A DNA stretch of 35,786 bases from Gammaproteobacteria bacterium (GTDB lineage Bacteria; Pseudomonadota; Gammaproteobacteria; Steroidobacterales; GCA-2729495). Every line of letters starts with the position of its first letter. Positions within the stretch are counted from its first letter, which is position 1. Below are positions 16,412 to 25,320 of the stretch, one piece after another. The notes under the pieces are model-generated. The model was given only the letters and a program-made list of their open reading frames with translations. It did no database searches and was not told the DNA's origin. Position numbers and translations under genes: made by a program. The stretch lies in contig JANQPY010000042.1 in assembly GCA_028285245.1 (NCBI GenBank), forward strand, positions 1-35,786, given 5' to 3'.

Positions 16412-16825
16412 TCGCAGGTCGTTGGAGACCTTCATCCGGCACGATACTTTGTTGTAACCCGGCTCAAAATGCTCATGTATCGGCATATACACTCCGCTTT
16501 TTCGCCGGGCCACGCCAAGAACCTATCTCAGCCTGCCACGTGGCCGCACAGACGCCGTTGCGGAGTGAATTGCGCGGCACGAGGAGCGAGAGGTGGTTGT
16601 TCCACCTAAGCGACGAGTAACAAAGCAAGGCGCCCGCAAAGGCTCTGCCCTGTGGGTTTCGCCCGGTTGGCCGTCTGACGTCGTTGCGCACCTTGCGAAT
16701 GATCACCGACATTCGACGCGTCGCACGCCTCGCAGACGACCAACCGGCTGCGAAATGCGGCTCACGGGGCGGACTGAGTTAGGTTCTAATCTCGCCCTCG
16801 CCTGAAGGTCTCCAACGACCTGCGA
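16412..16825. mobile_element. MITE-sized element with 23-bp perfect terminal inverted repeats
   Basis: The arms 16412-16434 and 16803-16825 are exact reverse complements over 23 bases (TCGCAGGTCG... and ...CGACCTGCGA), giving a 414-bp unit with no coding capacity. It begins at the base after the NmrA-like gene's stop codon and fills the gap between two convergent genes. No target-site duplication is visible. Inside it, on the minus strand, lies a structured core (16516-16784) with a relative at 32969-33124. The size and TIRs resemble a non-autonomous transposable element; a non-coding RNA gene with a long closing stem is an alternative. Confidence 0.5.
16516..16784 (-). repeat. Dispersed structured repeat, copy A (with extra hairpin)
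   Basis: Read on the minus strand, this runs from AACCTAACTC (16784) to GAGATAGGTTCTTG (16516). It matches copy B at 32969-33124: the segment 16570-16623 agrees with 33017-33070 at 49 of 54 ungapped positions by hand count. The shared GTGAGCCGCATTT at the start and GAGATAGGTT at the end bound the unit. Copy A carries roughly 110 extra bases, which form a 20-bp stem (arms 16657-16677 and 16733-16755) with a 55-base loop. It also has a perfect small hairpin, AGGTGG-AACAA-CCACCT. The family is not recognised. Confidence 0.6.
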
Positions 16826-16859
16826 CAGGCTTCGGTTCAGCACTAAACAGCGGATACCC

Positions 16860-19769
16860 CTAGGGAGAAGCTGGAGAGGTTGCTGAGAGTTGCGGCGCTG
16901 CCGGGTTCGGAGTGATCTGACGGCGCTGCCAACCTTCTTGCGAGTAACTGATCTCGGCCGTCGGCCAGTGTTCGCGATCCAGCTTCAGCGTCAGCACTTC
17001 CTCGGTCCCGTTCCACAGGACAGTCGTTAACCTGACTGAAGCACCGTCGGCGCGGGCTCCCACCAGCTCGAGAAACCGGTCCAGGTCCGTTGCGGCCTGG
17101 CCGTCCACCTCAACTATGCGCCGGCCGGCAAACAAACCGTAACGCGAGGCCGGTGAGCCGTACGCGAAATACGCGACGTACACGCCCACCGGTTCTATGC
17201 CCCGCTGCGCCGACATATCACGATAGGGCGCTTGTAGTAGCGCGCCACTCCACACCAGCGCGCGGCGCGTTCCACTGCCGGCCAACGCAACCGTCGGGAC
17301 TTCCAGCGGCAGCGCACGACCATTGCGCAGCACGGTCAGCCTGACCAGTGGCTCACGCGCGGCAAGCTCGACCTCGCGGAAACGCGTCGCCGGCTCGCCG
17401 TTCACAGCCAGCAGCACGTCGCCGGGTTTGAGTATTCCAGCGGCCGGGGTGCCGGCAACGGTGCGCACCACGGCAAGCGCCTGCCGTCTGTCAGGATCAT
17501 GCTCGGCGAGACCCCGCGCCTGAATATCGTTCATGCCAAACTTGCGTGCCGCAGAGAGCGGCATCTGACGCCATTCGACTTCCAGCGAACTGAGTTCTTT
17601 GTCAGAGCTGGCGAGCGCGAGCAGCTCGGCGACCAGATCAGCAGGCACACCTTTGTTCTCCTGCACGACTTCGCCGCTACCCTGATACGCAAAGCTCGAC
17701 CACAACGACACGACGCGGCCCCCGGCATCGATCATCACGCCATCAATGTCGCCAGGGCCGTTGACCAGCGCCAGCGTCTCCAGGTTGGTGTCGCGGAAAC
17801 GCATTGTGCGGGACAAAGGAAACTGCACTGGCTCCACGGAGGCCACCTCAGTGGTCCGGTAGACCAGTTTGTTGTCGCCCCGCAAGCCGACCACCCACAG
17901 TTTGTCGCCGGGTGCCGGCATTCTGGTGTCGAGTTTTGCGGTCTTCACCGGCGTTGATTCAATCAAAGCTGGGTCGTACTGCAGCAGAGTCAGATTGTGT
18001 GTGGGATGCACATAGGCAACGCGGCCGGGTATCTCCAGTTCGCCGCCGAAGGTCAGAAACACATCCCCCATCGCTTCAGGAACCGTGTTCCTATCTACGA
18101 CCACGTAGCCCCGCTCGGCATCAACGACTAGACCGGTGCCGTAGTAGTGCCGCTCGGATACCCCGGATATGGTGTAGGGCATATCGAAGTTCACTAGCAC
18201 CAGCGAGGGAATGATGGCACGCACGCGGCTGTCGCGATGCTGAGCAAAGCCCGCCGTCCCCTGCTGTGGTTCAGCCGGGGCGGCATCATCCGGCATCGGT
18301 GTGCAGGGCCAGCTGCCCGTCGCATCGTTGCGCTGACAGCTGCGCGCCGGGAACCAGCGCCTGTCCATGCGCATGACGCGCAACTTGCTGGACGCAGGAT
18401 CATCAAAGCTAAAGAAGCGCACGGCCGCCCGTTCCCCATCACCGAGAGAGGCCAGGATCCGCTGAAAGTCCTCCAGACCCGTAACCGCCTCTTCATCAAC
18501 GCCCACAATGACGCTGCCGCGTGGTATGCCGGCGGCACTGAAAATGAAGCCGGGATTAGCGACGTAGGCGCCGGACAGCGGACGATTAAGAAAGCGTGCC
18601 ACCTGATATGAGAGGTCGTGCACGATGGCATCGCCGAATTCAACGAAGCGGTCCGGCGTGATGTCGTGTAAATCCGTAACTGGCAGATTGGCGGTGATCG
18701 ATTCTCCGTTCCGCTGCAGTTCCAGCGACACCGTTTGCCCGACCTGCTCATCGAGCACCTCCGCCAACGGCGCAAACGCTGTGACGAGCTCCCCGTTTAG
18801 CCTTACCAGAATGTCGCCGACGCGCAGTCCCGCCTCGGCCGGGCTGTCTTCGACCACCTGCTGCACGACCAGCATGCCCGTTTGGCCAGGAAAAGCCTCG
18901 CGCACAGCGGCCTCGGTGGTTTCCGGCAACCCCAACCGGCGCAATTCGTCGTAGCGCTCATGTCCAAACACCGTAGCCAGGGTGCCGCGGGTGATTGGCG
19001 TCCCCTGCTGCAGTCGCTTCAGGGCACGCTGGACGCGCTGCAGCGGCAGGAAAAAGCTGGAGGCCGCCTGCGAGGCGCCACCGGCGTTAAGGGCAACCAC
19101 GCGACCATTGATGTCGATGACCGGCGAGCCTGACGAACCGCCCGAGGTGCCGGAAGCGGCCTGCAGGTAAAAGGTGTTGAAGTCGTTGTACTTGCCGGCA
19201 CCATAGACTGGAGCAGGACGATCAAGACGGGCGATCGTGCCGGACAGGATGGACAGCTGCTCGCCGGCATCGTTACCGACCACGCGGATCTCGCGGCCAA
19301 CCTCCGCGGCATCCGGATCCAGCTCAAGCTCAGCCGGCTCGATATAACGCAACTTGTCAGGGTCGTATCGGAAGAACCCGAAGTCGTGTACCGGATCGCG
19401 GTACACGGGCACCAGCGCCACCTCCTCCTGGTTCAGAAACAGCGCTTCGGCGCGAACTGGTCCGGGCGTCACTACATGGCGATTCGTCAGCACGAGGCCA
19501 CGCTGCGCATCGACGACAAAACCCGTGGCCTGGGTGGATTGGTTCCACTCCGTGTCGAACGCGCGTGTGCTATCCACCTTGATGGATACCACGCCGGTCG
19601 AGATCCGCTCCAACGTGGCCCGCCAGGCAGCGGGCTCTGCCTCCGGCGTGGAAGCCAGTGCGCTCCCGATGGCAGCGCAGCAAAGCGCCGCGACGACGGC
19701 GCTAAAGCGCAAGCTCGTAACCAAAGGTGCTTTCAAAGTCCCGACTGAGAGTCGCTTTGTCGAATACAT
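16860..19769 (-). CDS. Nma111-like double HtrA/PDZ serine protease
   Basis: A 969-residue exported protein with two HtrA-like halves, as in the Nma111/Ynm3 group of DegP-type proteases. A signal sequence (hydrophobic SAVVAALCCAAIGSALA, about 23-39) leads into the first trypsin-like domain. Its triad is H98 (TNRHVV), D129 (PVHDFGFF) and S213 in GGSSGSPV, followed by two PDZ domains (about 280-480). The second protease-like domain (about 530-740) lacks the triad: NTVPE replaces the His motif and GPGDIDGV the Ser motif. More PDZ-like sequence follows to about 940. Periplasmic quality control is the likely role. ATG 19769 lies inside the preceding kinase gene (68-base overlap); TTG 19736, which gives MKAPLVTSLRFS, is an alternative start. 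Confidence 0.85.
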   Translation of the reverse strand: MYSTKRLSVGTLKAPLVTSLRFSAVVAALCCAAIGSALASTPEAEPAAWRATLERISTGVVSIKVDSTRAFDTEWNQSTQATGFVVDAQRGLVLTNRHVVTPGPVRAEALFLNQEEVALVPVYRDPVHDFGFFRYDPDKLRYIEPAELELDPDAAEVGREIRVVGNDAGEQLSILSGTIARLDRPAPVYGAGKYNDFNTFYLQAASGTSGGSSGSPVIDINGRVVALNAGGASQAASSFFLPLQRVQRALKRLQQGTPITRGTLATVFGHERYDELRRLGLPETTEAAVREAFPGQTGMLVVQQVVEDSPAEAGLRVGDILVRLNGELVTAFAPLAEVLDEQVGQTVSLELQRNGESITANLPVTDLHDITPDRFVEFGDAIVHDLSYQVARFLNRPLSGAYVANPGFIFSAAGIPRGSVIVGVDEEAVTGLEDFQRILASLGDGERAAVRFFSFDDPASSKLRVMRMDRRWFPARSCQRNDATGSWPCTPMPDDAAPAEPQQGTAGFAQHRDSRVRAIIPSLVLVNFDMPYTISGVSERHYYGTGLVVDAERGYVVVDRNTVPEAMGDVFLTFGGELEIPGRVAYVHPTHNLTLLQYDPALIESTPVKTAKLDTRMPAPGDKLWVVGLRGDNKLVYRTTEVASVEPVQFPLSRTMRFRDTNLETLALVNGPGDIDGVMIDAGGRVVSLWSSFAYQGSGEVVQENKGVPADLVAELLALASSDKELSSLEVEWRQMPLSAARKFGMNDIQARGLAEHDPDRRQALAVVRTVAGTPAAGILKPGDVLLAVNGEPATRFREVELAAREPLVRLTVLRNGRALPLEVPTVALAGSGTRRALVWSGALLQAPYRDMSAQRGIEPVGVYVAYFAYGSPASRYGLFAGRRIVEVDGQAATDLDRFLELVGARADGASVRLTTVLWNGTEEVLTLKLDREHWPTAEISYSQEGWQRRQITPNPAAPQLSATSPASP

Positions 19770-20640
19770 GGTTCTGAGTGCCTCGGTGGGCAATCTTTAT
19801 CGCGCCGATCAGCGACGCGAGGCGGCCCGTATCGGCCCAGCTAAAGCCATGCCTCAATCCGAACAGGAGACCTGCCCGGTAGGCATCACCACAGCCAGTT
19901 GGATCGCTTAACTCAGCAGCTTCGACCGCGGGGATATCGAGGCGTTCACCGTCGGTGTAAATCCAAGACCCTTCGCTGCCCCGGGTCAGCACAAGCGCCT
20001 TGACGCGTTTCGCGATCTCCTCTAACGGCTGCCCGCAGCGATCTTGCAACAGCTGACCTTCGTAGTCGTTCACAGTGACCCATGTCGCCAAATCCACGAA
20101 CTGATTGAGTTCGTCGCCGTCGAACATCGGCAGGCCCTGCCCCGGATCAAAAATAAAGGGAACGCCGGCATCCACAAACTGGGCAGCATGCTCAAGCATG
20201 CCCTGGCGGCCGTCAGGAGAAACAATCCCCAGCTCGATACCGCGGTCCGCGGGCACCTTGTTGCTGTGAGAGTGATCCATCGCGCCGGGGTGAAACGCGG
20301 TGATCTGATTATCGTCCAGATCGGTCGTGATGTAGGCCTGAGCCGTCAGTTCTTCTGCAACTGTGCGTACCAGGCTGGTATCAATGTTCAGCGTCGCGAG
20401 CCGCTCGCGATACCGTTCGAAGTCGCGTCCCACGGTCGCCATGATGTGCGGCTTCTCACCAAGCAGCTGCAGGTTGTAGGCAATATTGCCGGCGCACCCC
20501 CCGAATTCCCGGCGCATCTCAGGGACCAGGAACGCGACATTCAGGATATGAATCTGGTCAGCCAGAATGTGTTCTTTGAACCGACCGGGAAACACCATGA
20601 TGTTGTCATAGGCGATCGACCCGCAGATCAGGATAGACAT
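19702..20640 (-). CDS. PfkB-family carbohydrate/nucleoside kinase
   Basis: A 312-residue ribokinase-fold kinase. Signature 1 is FGGCAGNIAYNLQLLG (about 46-61). Signature 2 is DPTGCGDAYRAGLL with catalytic D252 and the anion-hole GCGD. ATP-binding LTRGSEGSWIY is present. The closest general type is the adenosine kinase-like or sugar kinase subgroup of PfkB; the substrate is not certain. The gene sits 28 bases after gcvPB on the same strand, with GGAGAG before the ATG, so it probably lies at the end of the glycine cleavage transcript. Its stop codon lies within the start of the double-HtrA gene. Confidence 0.88.
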   Translation of the reverse strand: MSILICGSIAYDNIMVFPGRFKEHILADQIHILNVAFLVPEMRREFGGCAGNIAYNLQLLGEKPHIMATVGRDFERYRERLATLNIDTSLVRTVAEELTAQAYITTDLDDNQITAFHPGAMDHSHSNKVPADRGIELGIVSPDGRQGMLEHAAQFVDAGVPFIFDPGQGLPMFDGDELNQFVDLATWVTVNDYEGQLLQDRCGQPLEEIAKRVKALVLTRGSEGSWIYTDGERLDIPAVEAAELSDPTGCGDAYRAGLLFGLRHGFSWADTGRLASLIGAIKIAHRGTQNHVFDKATLSRDFESTFGYELAL

Positions 20641-20667
20641 GAAGCTCTCCGGAAAATGAACTGTAAG

Positions 20668-22131
20668 TTAGGCCGACTGCTCTACCGGCCAGGCCAAATC
20701 AAGCTGGCGAGCAGCGCGCACGTCATCAAGCCGGCGGACCGGCATCGTCAGCGGCGCGGCTTTGACCGCTTCAGGATCCTGAAACGCCCGTTGACGGATC
20801 GCCACCATCGCATCAACAAACGCATCGAGATCTTGCCGGGATTCCGTTTCCGTCGGCTCGATCAGCAGGCACTCGGGCACGAGCAGCGGAAAATAAGTGG
20901 TCGGCGCGTGAAAGCCCTCGTCCAGTAATGCTTTCGCGAAGTCCATGGCCGTCACGCCGGTTTCCCTCGTCAGGTCCTTCACGGACACGATGAACTCATG
21001 ACTGGCCCGGCGCCTGGGGTAAGCCAGCTGGAAGCCGGCGGACGCAAGTCGGGCCATCAGGTAGTTCGCGTTCAGCGTGGCGAAGTCGGCTACCCGTCGC
21101 ATGCCTTCCGCACCGAGCAGCCGCATATAGATGTAAGCACGCAGCAAAATACCGGCATTGCCCATGAACGCTGAGAGCCGTCCGATACTCTGCGGGCGAT
21201 CCGTTTCGGTCAGCCAGCGGTACTTGTCCCCTTCTTTGCCCACCACGGGCACGGGCAGGAAAGGCGCGAGGCGTTGGTTAACACCGACAGCGCCCGATCC
21301 GGGTCCGCCACCGCCGTGCGGCGTGGAAAACGTCTTATGGAGATTCATGTGAATCACGTCAAAGCCCATGGCGCCGGGCAATGCACGGCCGAGAATGGCG
21401 TTGAGATTAGCGCCGTCGTAGTAGAGCAGGCCGCCCGCCTCGTGCACGATGCGGGCAACCTCCTGGATCTGGCGCTCGAACACGCCAAGCGTTGAAGGAT
21501 TGGTCAGCATGATGCCGGCCGTCTGCGGCCCCACCGCCTGCCGCAACGCTTCCAGGTCGATGTCTCCATCGGGGCCCGTTGCCAGCTCGCGAACTTCGCA
21601 GCCACACATGATGGCAGTCGCCGGATTCGTACCGTGGGCGGCATCCGGCACGATAATCTCCCGCCGCGCATCGTCACCGCGTGCGCGGTGGTACGCCATG
21701 ATCATGGCCACCCCGGCAAATTCGCCCTGCGCGCCCGCCATCGGTGTCAGCGAAACCTCCGCCATGCCTGTGACGGCAGCCAGCATCTCCTGCAGCTCGT
21801 ACATGCAACTCAGGAATCCCTGGCCATGAGACGCTGGACCCAACGGGTGCCGGCCGGTGAAGCCCGGCAGCATCGCCAGCTGGTTACACACCTTGGGGTT
21901 GTACTTCATGGTGCACGAACCCAGCGGATAGAAATGCGTGTCAATCGAAAAGTTGAGCTGCGACAGGCGTGTGTAGTGGCGCACGGCCTGCAGCTCAGAG
22001 ACCTCTGGCAGCGCGGGCACGTCACCGCGAAGAAACGCAGCCGGAAGATTGAGTGCCGACTGGCGCGCCTCGGACAAACCCGGCGCGCGGCGCCCGGGCT
22101 GTGAATGCTCAAAAATCAGGGGCTCGTGCAT
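20668..22131 (-). CDS. gcvPB: Glycine dehydrogenase (decarboxylating) subunit 2, P-protein
   Basis: A 487-residue PLP enzyme, the C-terminal half of the split P-protein. It decarboxylates glycine and passes the aminomethyl group to the lipoyl arm of GcvH. The PLP lysine is K266 in [18 protein letters not shown]. Also present are the conserved [14 protein letters not shown] near the N terminus, [12 protein letters not shown], and the C-terminal EPTETES. It forms a heterotetramer with GcvPA, whose gene ends 10 bases upstream. The length matches the family (about 485). Part of the riboswitch-led gcv operon. Confidence 0.95.
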   Translation of the reverse strand: MHEPLIFEHSQPGRRAPGLSEARQSALNLPAAFLRGDVPALPEVSELQAVRHYTRLSQLNFSIDTHFYPLGSCTMKYNPKVCNQLAMLPGFTGRHPLGPASHGQGFLSCMYELQEMLAAVTGMAEVSLTPMAGAQGEFAGVAMIMAYHRARGDDARREIIVPDAAHGTNPATAIMCGCEVRELATGPDGDIDLEALRQAVGPQTAGIMLTNPSTLGVFERQIQEVARIVHEAGGLLYYDGANLNAILGRALPGAMGFDVIHMNLHKTFSTPHGGGGPGSGAVGVNQRLAPFLPVPVVGKEGDKYRWLTETDRPQSIGRLSAFMGNAGILLRAYIYMRLLGAEGMRRVADFATLNANYLMARLASAGFQLAYPRRRASHEFIVSVKDLTRETGVTAMDFAKALLDEGFHAPTTYFPLLVPECLLIEPTETESRQDLDAFVDAMVAIRQRAFQDPEAVKAAPLTMPVRRLDDVRAARQLDLAWPVEQSA

Positions 22132-22141
22132 GGTGCTTCCC

Positions 22142-23506
22142 TTAAGCCGCGCGGGAATCGCTCAGCAATCTGCCCAGCGTCTCCACATAAGCATCGATCT
22201 CATCTGCCGTGCGCATCTCCGTAGCGCAAACCAGCAGGCATTGCCCTAGCTCCGGATAGGCATCGCCGAGCGGATAACCACCGAAAATACCGGCGTCGGC
22301 CAGAGCGTCCAGCACCGGCTCCAGCGGCCGATCAAAGCGCAGCACCGCCTCGTGAAAATAGGTGTCAAAGACCTGCTCAACACCGGGAAGCGCGGAAAGT
22401 CCTGCGGCCAGCCGGCGCGTGTTGTGATGGCAGGCCTGCGCGTTGCGGCGGAGGCCCTCAGCGCCCAGCAATGCCATGTAGATGGTGGCGGCCGTGACCA
22501 TCAGTCCCTGGTTGGTGCAGATGTTCGAGGTCGCCTTGGAGCGCCGGATATGTTGCTCGCGCGCCTGCAACGTCAGTGTAAAGCCGGGCTTACCGTCGAG
22601 ATCGACAGTGCGGCCGACAATCCTGCCCGGCATCTGGCGAACCAGAGGCTGGCGGCACACGAGGTAGCCAAAATAGGGCCCGCCGGAAGAGACGGGAATG
22701 CCCAGCGGCTGGCCTTCGCCGCACGCGATGTCAGCGCCGTGCGTACCCCACTGCCCCGGTGGCTTGAGGACGGCCAGGCTCAGCGGATTGCACACACCGA
22801 TCAGCAGACTGTTGTTGGCCGAGGCCCAATCACACAACGCATCGACATCGTCGAGCGTGCCCAGAAAGCTTGGCTGCTGTACCGCGACCGCCGCGTAATC
22901 CTCGCCAGCGTGCTCCGCGAGCGCAGCGATGTCGACAACGCCGTGCCTGTTTGGCAGCTCAACCAGCTCAATTCCCTGCCCGGCCATGATGGCATTGGCG
23001 ACAGCACGGTACAGCGGGCTAACGCCGCGGGTAGTCAACACCCGACGCGACTTGGTTTTACGGTTGGCGCGCACTGCCATCAGACAAGCTTCGGCAAACG
23101 CGGTGGCGCCGTCGTAGAGAGACGCATTAGAAACGTCCAGCCCGGAAAGCGCCGCCATCATCGACTGATACTCATAGATCAGCTGCAGACTGCCCTGGCT
23201 TGCCTCCGCCTGATACGGCGTATACGCGCTGTAGTACTCACCGCGCGTGGCTACATCCCAAACAGCCGCAGGAATGTAGTGCTCATAAGCACCCGCACCG
23301 ATGAAGGACACACTGCCTGTGTCCGTCGCCGCCCGTGACTGCATCAACCGGCTCACAGCAGACTCTTCCAGGCCCACCGGCACACGGTCTAACCCGTCAA
23401 TGCGCAGTGCATCAGGAATCTCATCGAACAGATCATCGATGCTGACGGCGCCGATCGCCGCGAGCATCTCCTGAACCTCTTCGTCGGTATGCGGTATGTA
23501 GGGCAT
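22142..23506 (-). CDS. gcvPA: Glycine dehydrogenase (decarboxylating) subunit 1, P-protein
   Basis: A 454-residue N-terminal half of the split P-protein; partner of GcvPB. It opens with the family start [19 protein letters not shown] and carries [16 protein letters not shown], the [19 protein letters not shown] segment and [12 protein letters not shown], where the fused enzyme has its second cofactor-like domain. The subunit has no PLP lysine of its own. The gene follows gcvH by 37 bases and precedes gcvPB by 10. A long open frame on the opposite strand (22352-23338) is only its shadow. Confidence 0.95.
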   Translation of the reverse strand: MPYIPHTDEEVQEMLAAIGAVSIDDLFDEIPDALRIDGLDRVPVGLEESAVSRLMQSRAATDTGSVSFIGAGAYEHYIPAAVWDVATRGEYYSAYTPYQAEASQGSLQLIYEYQSMMAALSGLDVSNASLYDGATAFAEACLMAVRANRKTKSRRVLTTRGVSPLYRAVANAIMAGQGIELVELPNRHGVVDIAALAEHAGEDYAAVAVQQPSFLGTLDDVDALCDWASANNSLLIGVCNPLSLAVLKPPGQWGTHGADIACGEGQPLGIPVSSGGPYFGYLVCRQPLVRQMPGRIVGRTVDLDGKPGFTLTLQAREQHIRRSKATSNICTNQGLMVTAATIYMALLGAEGLRRNAQACHHNTRRLAAGLSALPGVEQVFDTYFHEAVLRFDRPLEPVLDALADAGIFGGYPLGDAYPELGQCLLVCATEMRTADEIDAYVETLGRLLSDSRAA

Positions 23507-23543
23507 GGCGTGGTGGGCTACTTACTGCTCTTAATGACTCGTG

Positions 23544-23939
23544 TCAGTCTTCGGATTCCGCCAGAAACTGACCATAGGCCTCAGCTCCCATCAACTCCTC
23601 AAGTGCTGCGGGCTCATCCGGCTCGACCCGCACCAGCCAGCCGTCGTCGTAGGGACTCGCATTGACGAGTTCCGGCTCGTCCTGAAGCCGCTCATTAACC
23701 GCGGCAACCCTGCCGGACAATGGGCAATAAACATCGGATGCCGCTTTCACCGATTCGACGACGGCACAGGCGTCGCCTGCGGTGAACTGGCTGCCCGACT
23801 CGGGTAGCTCAACAAAAACCAGGTCGCCCAGCGCCTGCTGCGCGTGATCGGTTACGCCCAGGCTGACGGTCCCATCGTCTTCAAGCCGCAACCATTCATG
23901 ATCGCTGGTGTACTTGAGATTGTCGGGTGTTTCGCTCAT
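23544..23939 (-). CDS. gcvH: Glycine cleavage system H protein
   Basis: A 131-residue lipoyl carrier that shuttles the aminomethyl group between P-, T- and L-proteins. The lipoylated lysine is K65 in [21 protein letters not shown] near the N terminus and GWLVRVEP near the C terminus are typical. The frame continues upstream to 24038, but the family start is ATG 23939, with AAGGAAA nine bases before it. Second gene of the operon, 23 bases after gcvT. Confidence 0.96.
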   Translation of the reverse strand: MSETPDNLKYTSDHEWLRLEDDGTVSLGVTDHAQQALGDLVFVELPESGSQFTAGDACAVVESVKAASDVYCPLSGRVAAVNERLQDEPELVNASPYDDGWLVRVEPDEPAALEELMGAEAYGQFLAESED

Positions 23940-23962
23940 GCCTGTTTCCTTCTTAGATTGCG

Positions 23963-25066
23963 CTAGCTGGCCGCGCCAAGATCCAGTTTTACTTCGCCTC
24001 GCCGGACGAATACGGGCGGGACGATGCGGGCGCGGCATCGGCGACGACGAATCTCCACTTCACAGTGCTCGCCTGCGGACGCGGGTACGCGAGCCATGCC
24101 GATTGACCGCTGCAGCGTAGGTGAGAAGCCGCCACTAGTGACAACCCCTGTGGCCTCTCCGCAATGAACCGTCTGGCCGTGCCGCATGATACCCCGATCC
24201 TCCAGCAGCAACCCGACCATCCGCTCGGCAGGCCCTGTGTCGCGTTCGCGTTCCAGAGCGGGCCGCCCGGTGAATTGCCGGCCGGCAGGGTCCCATGCGA
24301 CCGTCCATGCCAGGCCGCTGGTTAACGGACTGTGCTCTTCATCAAGGTCCTGACCGTACAGCGATAACCCTGCCTCAAGCCGCAAGGTGTCACGCGCGCC
24401 CAAGCCACACGGCGAGGCGCCAGCCTCTACCAACGCGCTCCAAAGAGCCTGACCCGCGTCGCTGTCCGCGATAACACACTCGAAGCCATCCTCGCCCGTG
24501 TATCCGGTTCGCGCGACGAACACATCGCTATCGCCGCAGCAATGAAAGGGCTTTAGTCCAGTCACCGAGTCGCGTAGCGGAGACGGCAACTGCGCGGGCA
24601 AAAGACTAACGGCATCTGGCCCCTGCACGGCGAGCATGATGCCGTCCCGTCGCTCTGTGAGCGTTACGTCACAGCCCTGTGCAGCAGACTGTAGCCACGC
24701 CAGATCTTTCTGACGGGTGGCTGCGTTTACGATTAGCCGGAAATCTTCGGGACTTAGACGGTAGACAATGAGGTCGTCGATCACCCCGCCTGCCTCATTG
24801 AGCATGCAGCTATAGAGTCCGCGGCCGTCGGCGCTGAGCTTGCTCACGTCATTGGCAAGGGTCGACCGCAGAAACGCAGTGGCCGCCGGACCACGCACGT
24901 CAACCACTGTCATATGCGATACATCGAACACCCCGGCAGACTGGCGGACGCTGTGGTGTTCATCAATCTGCGAGCCGTAGTGCAGCGGCATATCCCAGCC
25001 GCCGAAATCGACCATCCGCGCGTTCAGTTGACGGTGCGCGCTATTGAGCGGTGTTTGCTGCGGCAT
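23963..25066 (-). CDS. gcvT: Aminomethyltransferase, glycine cleavage T protein
   Basis: A 367-residue tetrahydrofolate-dependent enzyme that releases ammonia and forms 5,10-methylene-THF from the aminomethyl-lipoyl arm. Family blocks are [57 protein letters not shown] and [17 protein letters not shown]. The frame is open to 25294, but the extra N-terminal residues are translated riboswitch; the real start is ATG 25066. GGAAG about 14 bases before it is a weak ribosome binding site. First gene after the glycine riboswitch and terminator. Confidence 0.95.
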   Translation of the reverse strand: MPQQTPLNSAHRQLNARMVDFGGWDMPLHYGSQIDEHHSVRQSAGVFDVSHMTVVDVRGPAATAFLRSTLANDVSKLSADGRGLYSCMLNEAGGVIDDLIVYRLSPEDFRLIVNAATRQKDLAWLQSAAQGCDVTLTERRDGIMLAVQGPDAVSLLPAQLPSPLRDSVTGLKPFHCCGDSDVFVARTGYTGEDGFECVIADSDAGQALWSALVEAGASPCGLGARDTLRLEAGLSLYGQDLDEEHSPLTSGLAWTVAWDPAGRQFTGRPALERERDTGPAERMVGLLLEDRGIMRHGQTVHCGEATGVVTSGGFSPTLQRSIGMARVPASAGEHCEVEIRRRRCRARIVPPVFVRRGEVKLDLGAAS

Positions 25067-25082
25067 AGGCTTTAGCTTCCAC

Positions 25083-25113
25083 AAAAAAAGGCGGCAGGCA
25101 CCAGCCTGCCGCC
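25083..25113 (-). terminator. Intrinsic terminator in the gcv leader
   Basis: On the minus strand GGCGGCAGGC, loop TGGT and GCCTGCCGCC make a perfect 10-bp GC stem (25113-25090), followed by seven U (25089-25083). It ends 17 bases before the gcvT ATG. It directly follows the second glycine aptamer, so it is the likely expression platform, controlling read-through by glycine. Confidence 0.93.
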
Positions 25114-25295
25114 CCTCTGTCCTGAAACCTGAGAGATCGAGCTGGCTACGAGTTTCCGCCAGCTGCACCCCTTCGGTGGGCTCTTCTGAGCCGCTCTCCA
25201 GAGCCAATCGAGGCAGGCCGTCCTGGATGCCTGAGCGTTTCCGGGCGGGTTGCGCCTTCGGCGGCTGCATCATCCGTGCAGCACTCTCCGGCATG
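25114..25295 (-). ncRNA. Tandem glycine riboswitch
   Basis: Two glycine aptamers in series on the minus strand. Aptamer 1 (about 25292-25215) has GGAGAG at 25289-25284, CGCCGAAGG, GGAAACGCTCAGG and GGACGG. Aptamer 2 (about 25205-25114) has GGAGAG at 25199-25194, CACCGAAGGGG, GGAAACTCG, CTCTCAGG and GGACAGAGG. Each keeps the P1-closing and GGA(A/C)-type core motifs of the class. The platform is the terminator at 25083-25113; by family knowledge, glycine binding allows gcv expression. It lies between the ligase stop (25318) and gcvT. Confidence 0.93.
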
Positions 25296-25314
25296 CCTCT
25301 GCGATTGAACGGCG

Positions 25315-25320
25315 ATTCTA
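25315..25320 (-). promoter_or_regulatory. Candidate -10 of the gcv operon (TAGAAT)
   Basis: TAGAAT on the minus strand overlaps the TAG stop codon of the ATP-grasp gene. It would start RNA about 15-20 bases before the riboswitch. The -35 region (near TTCCAC) is poor, so this is a tentative call; read-through from the ligase operon is an alternative source of gcv RNA. Confidence 0.4.

Noticed and set aside
16473-16712. Small minus-strand ORF in the TIR element (and 32910-33137 plus)
   Set aside because: The two share short peptide strings only because the DNA is a repeat; changes are not synonymous-biased and there is no ribosome binding site.
22352-23338. Long plus-strand open frame (328 codons) opposite gcvPA
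   Set aside because: It is the antisense shadow of a clear gcvPA gene; composition is Arg/Ala-rich with no motif. The same holds for 20044-20928 and 30592-31506.
23963-25294. Extended gcvT starting at 25294
   Set aside because: The extra 76 codons are the riboswitch and terminator; the family start is ATG 25066.
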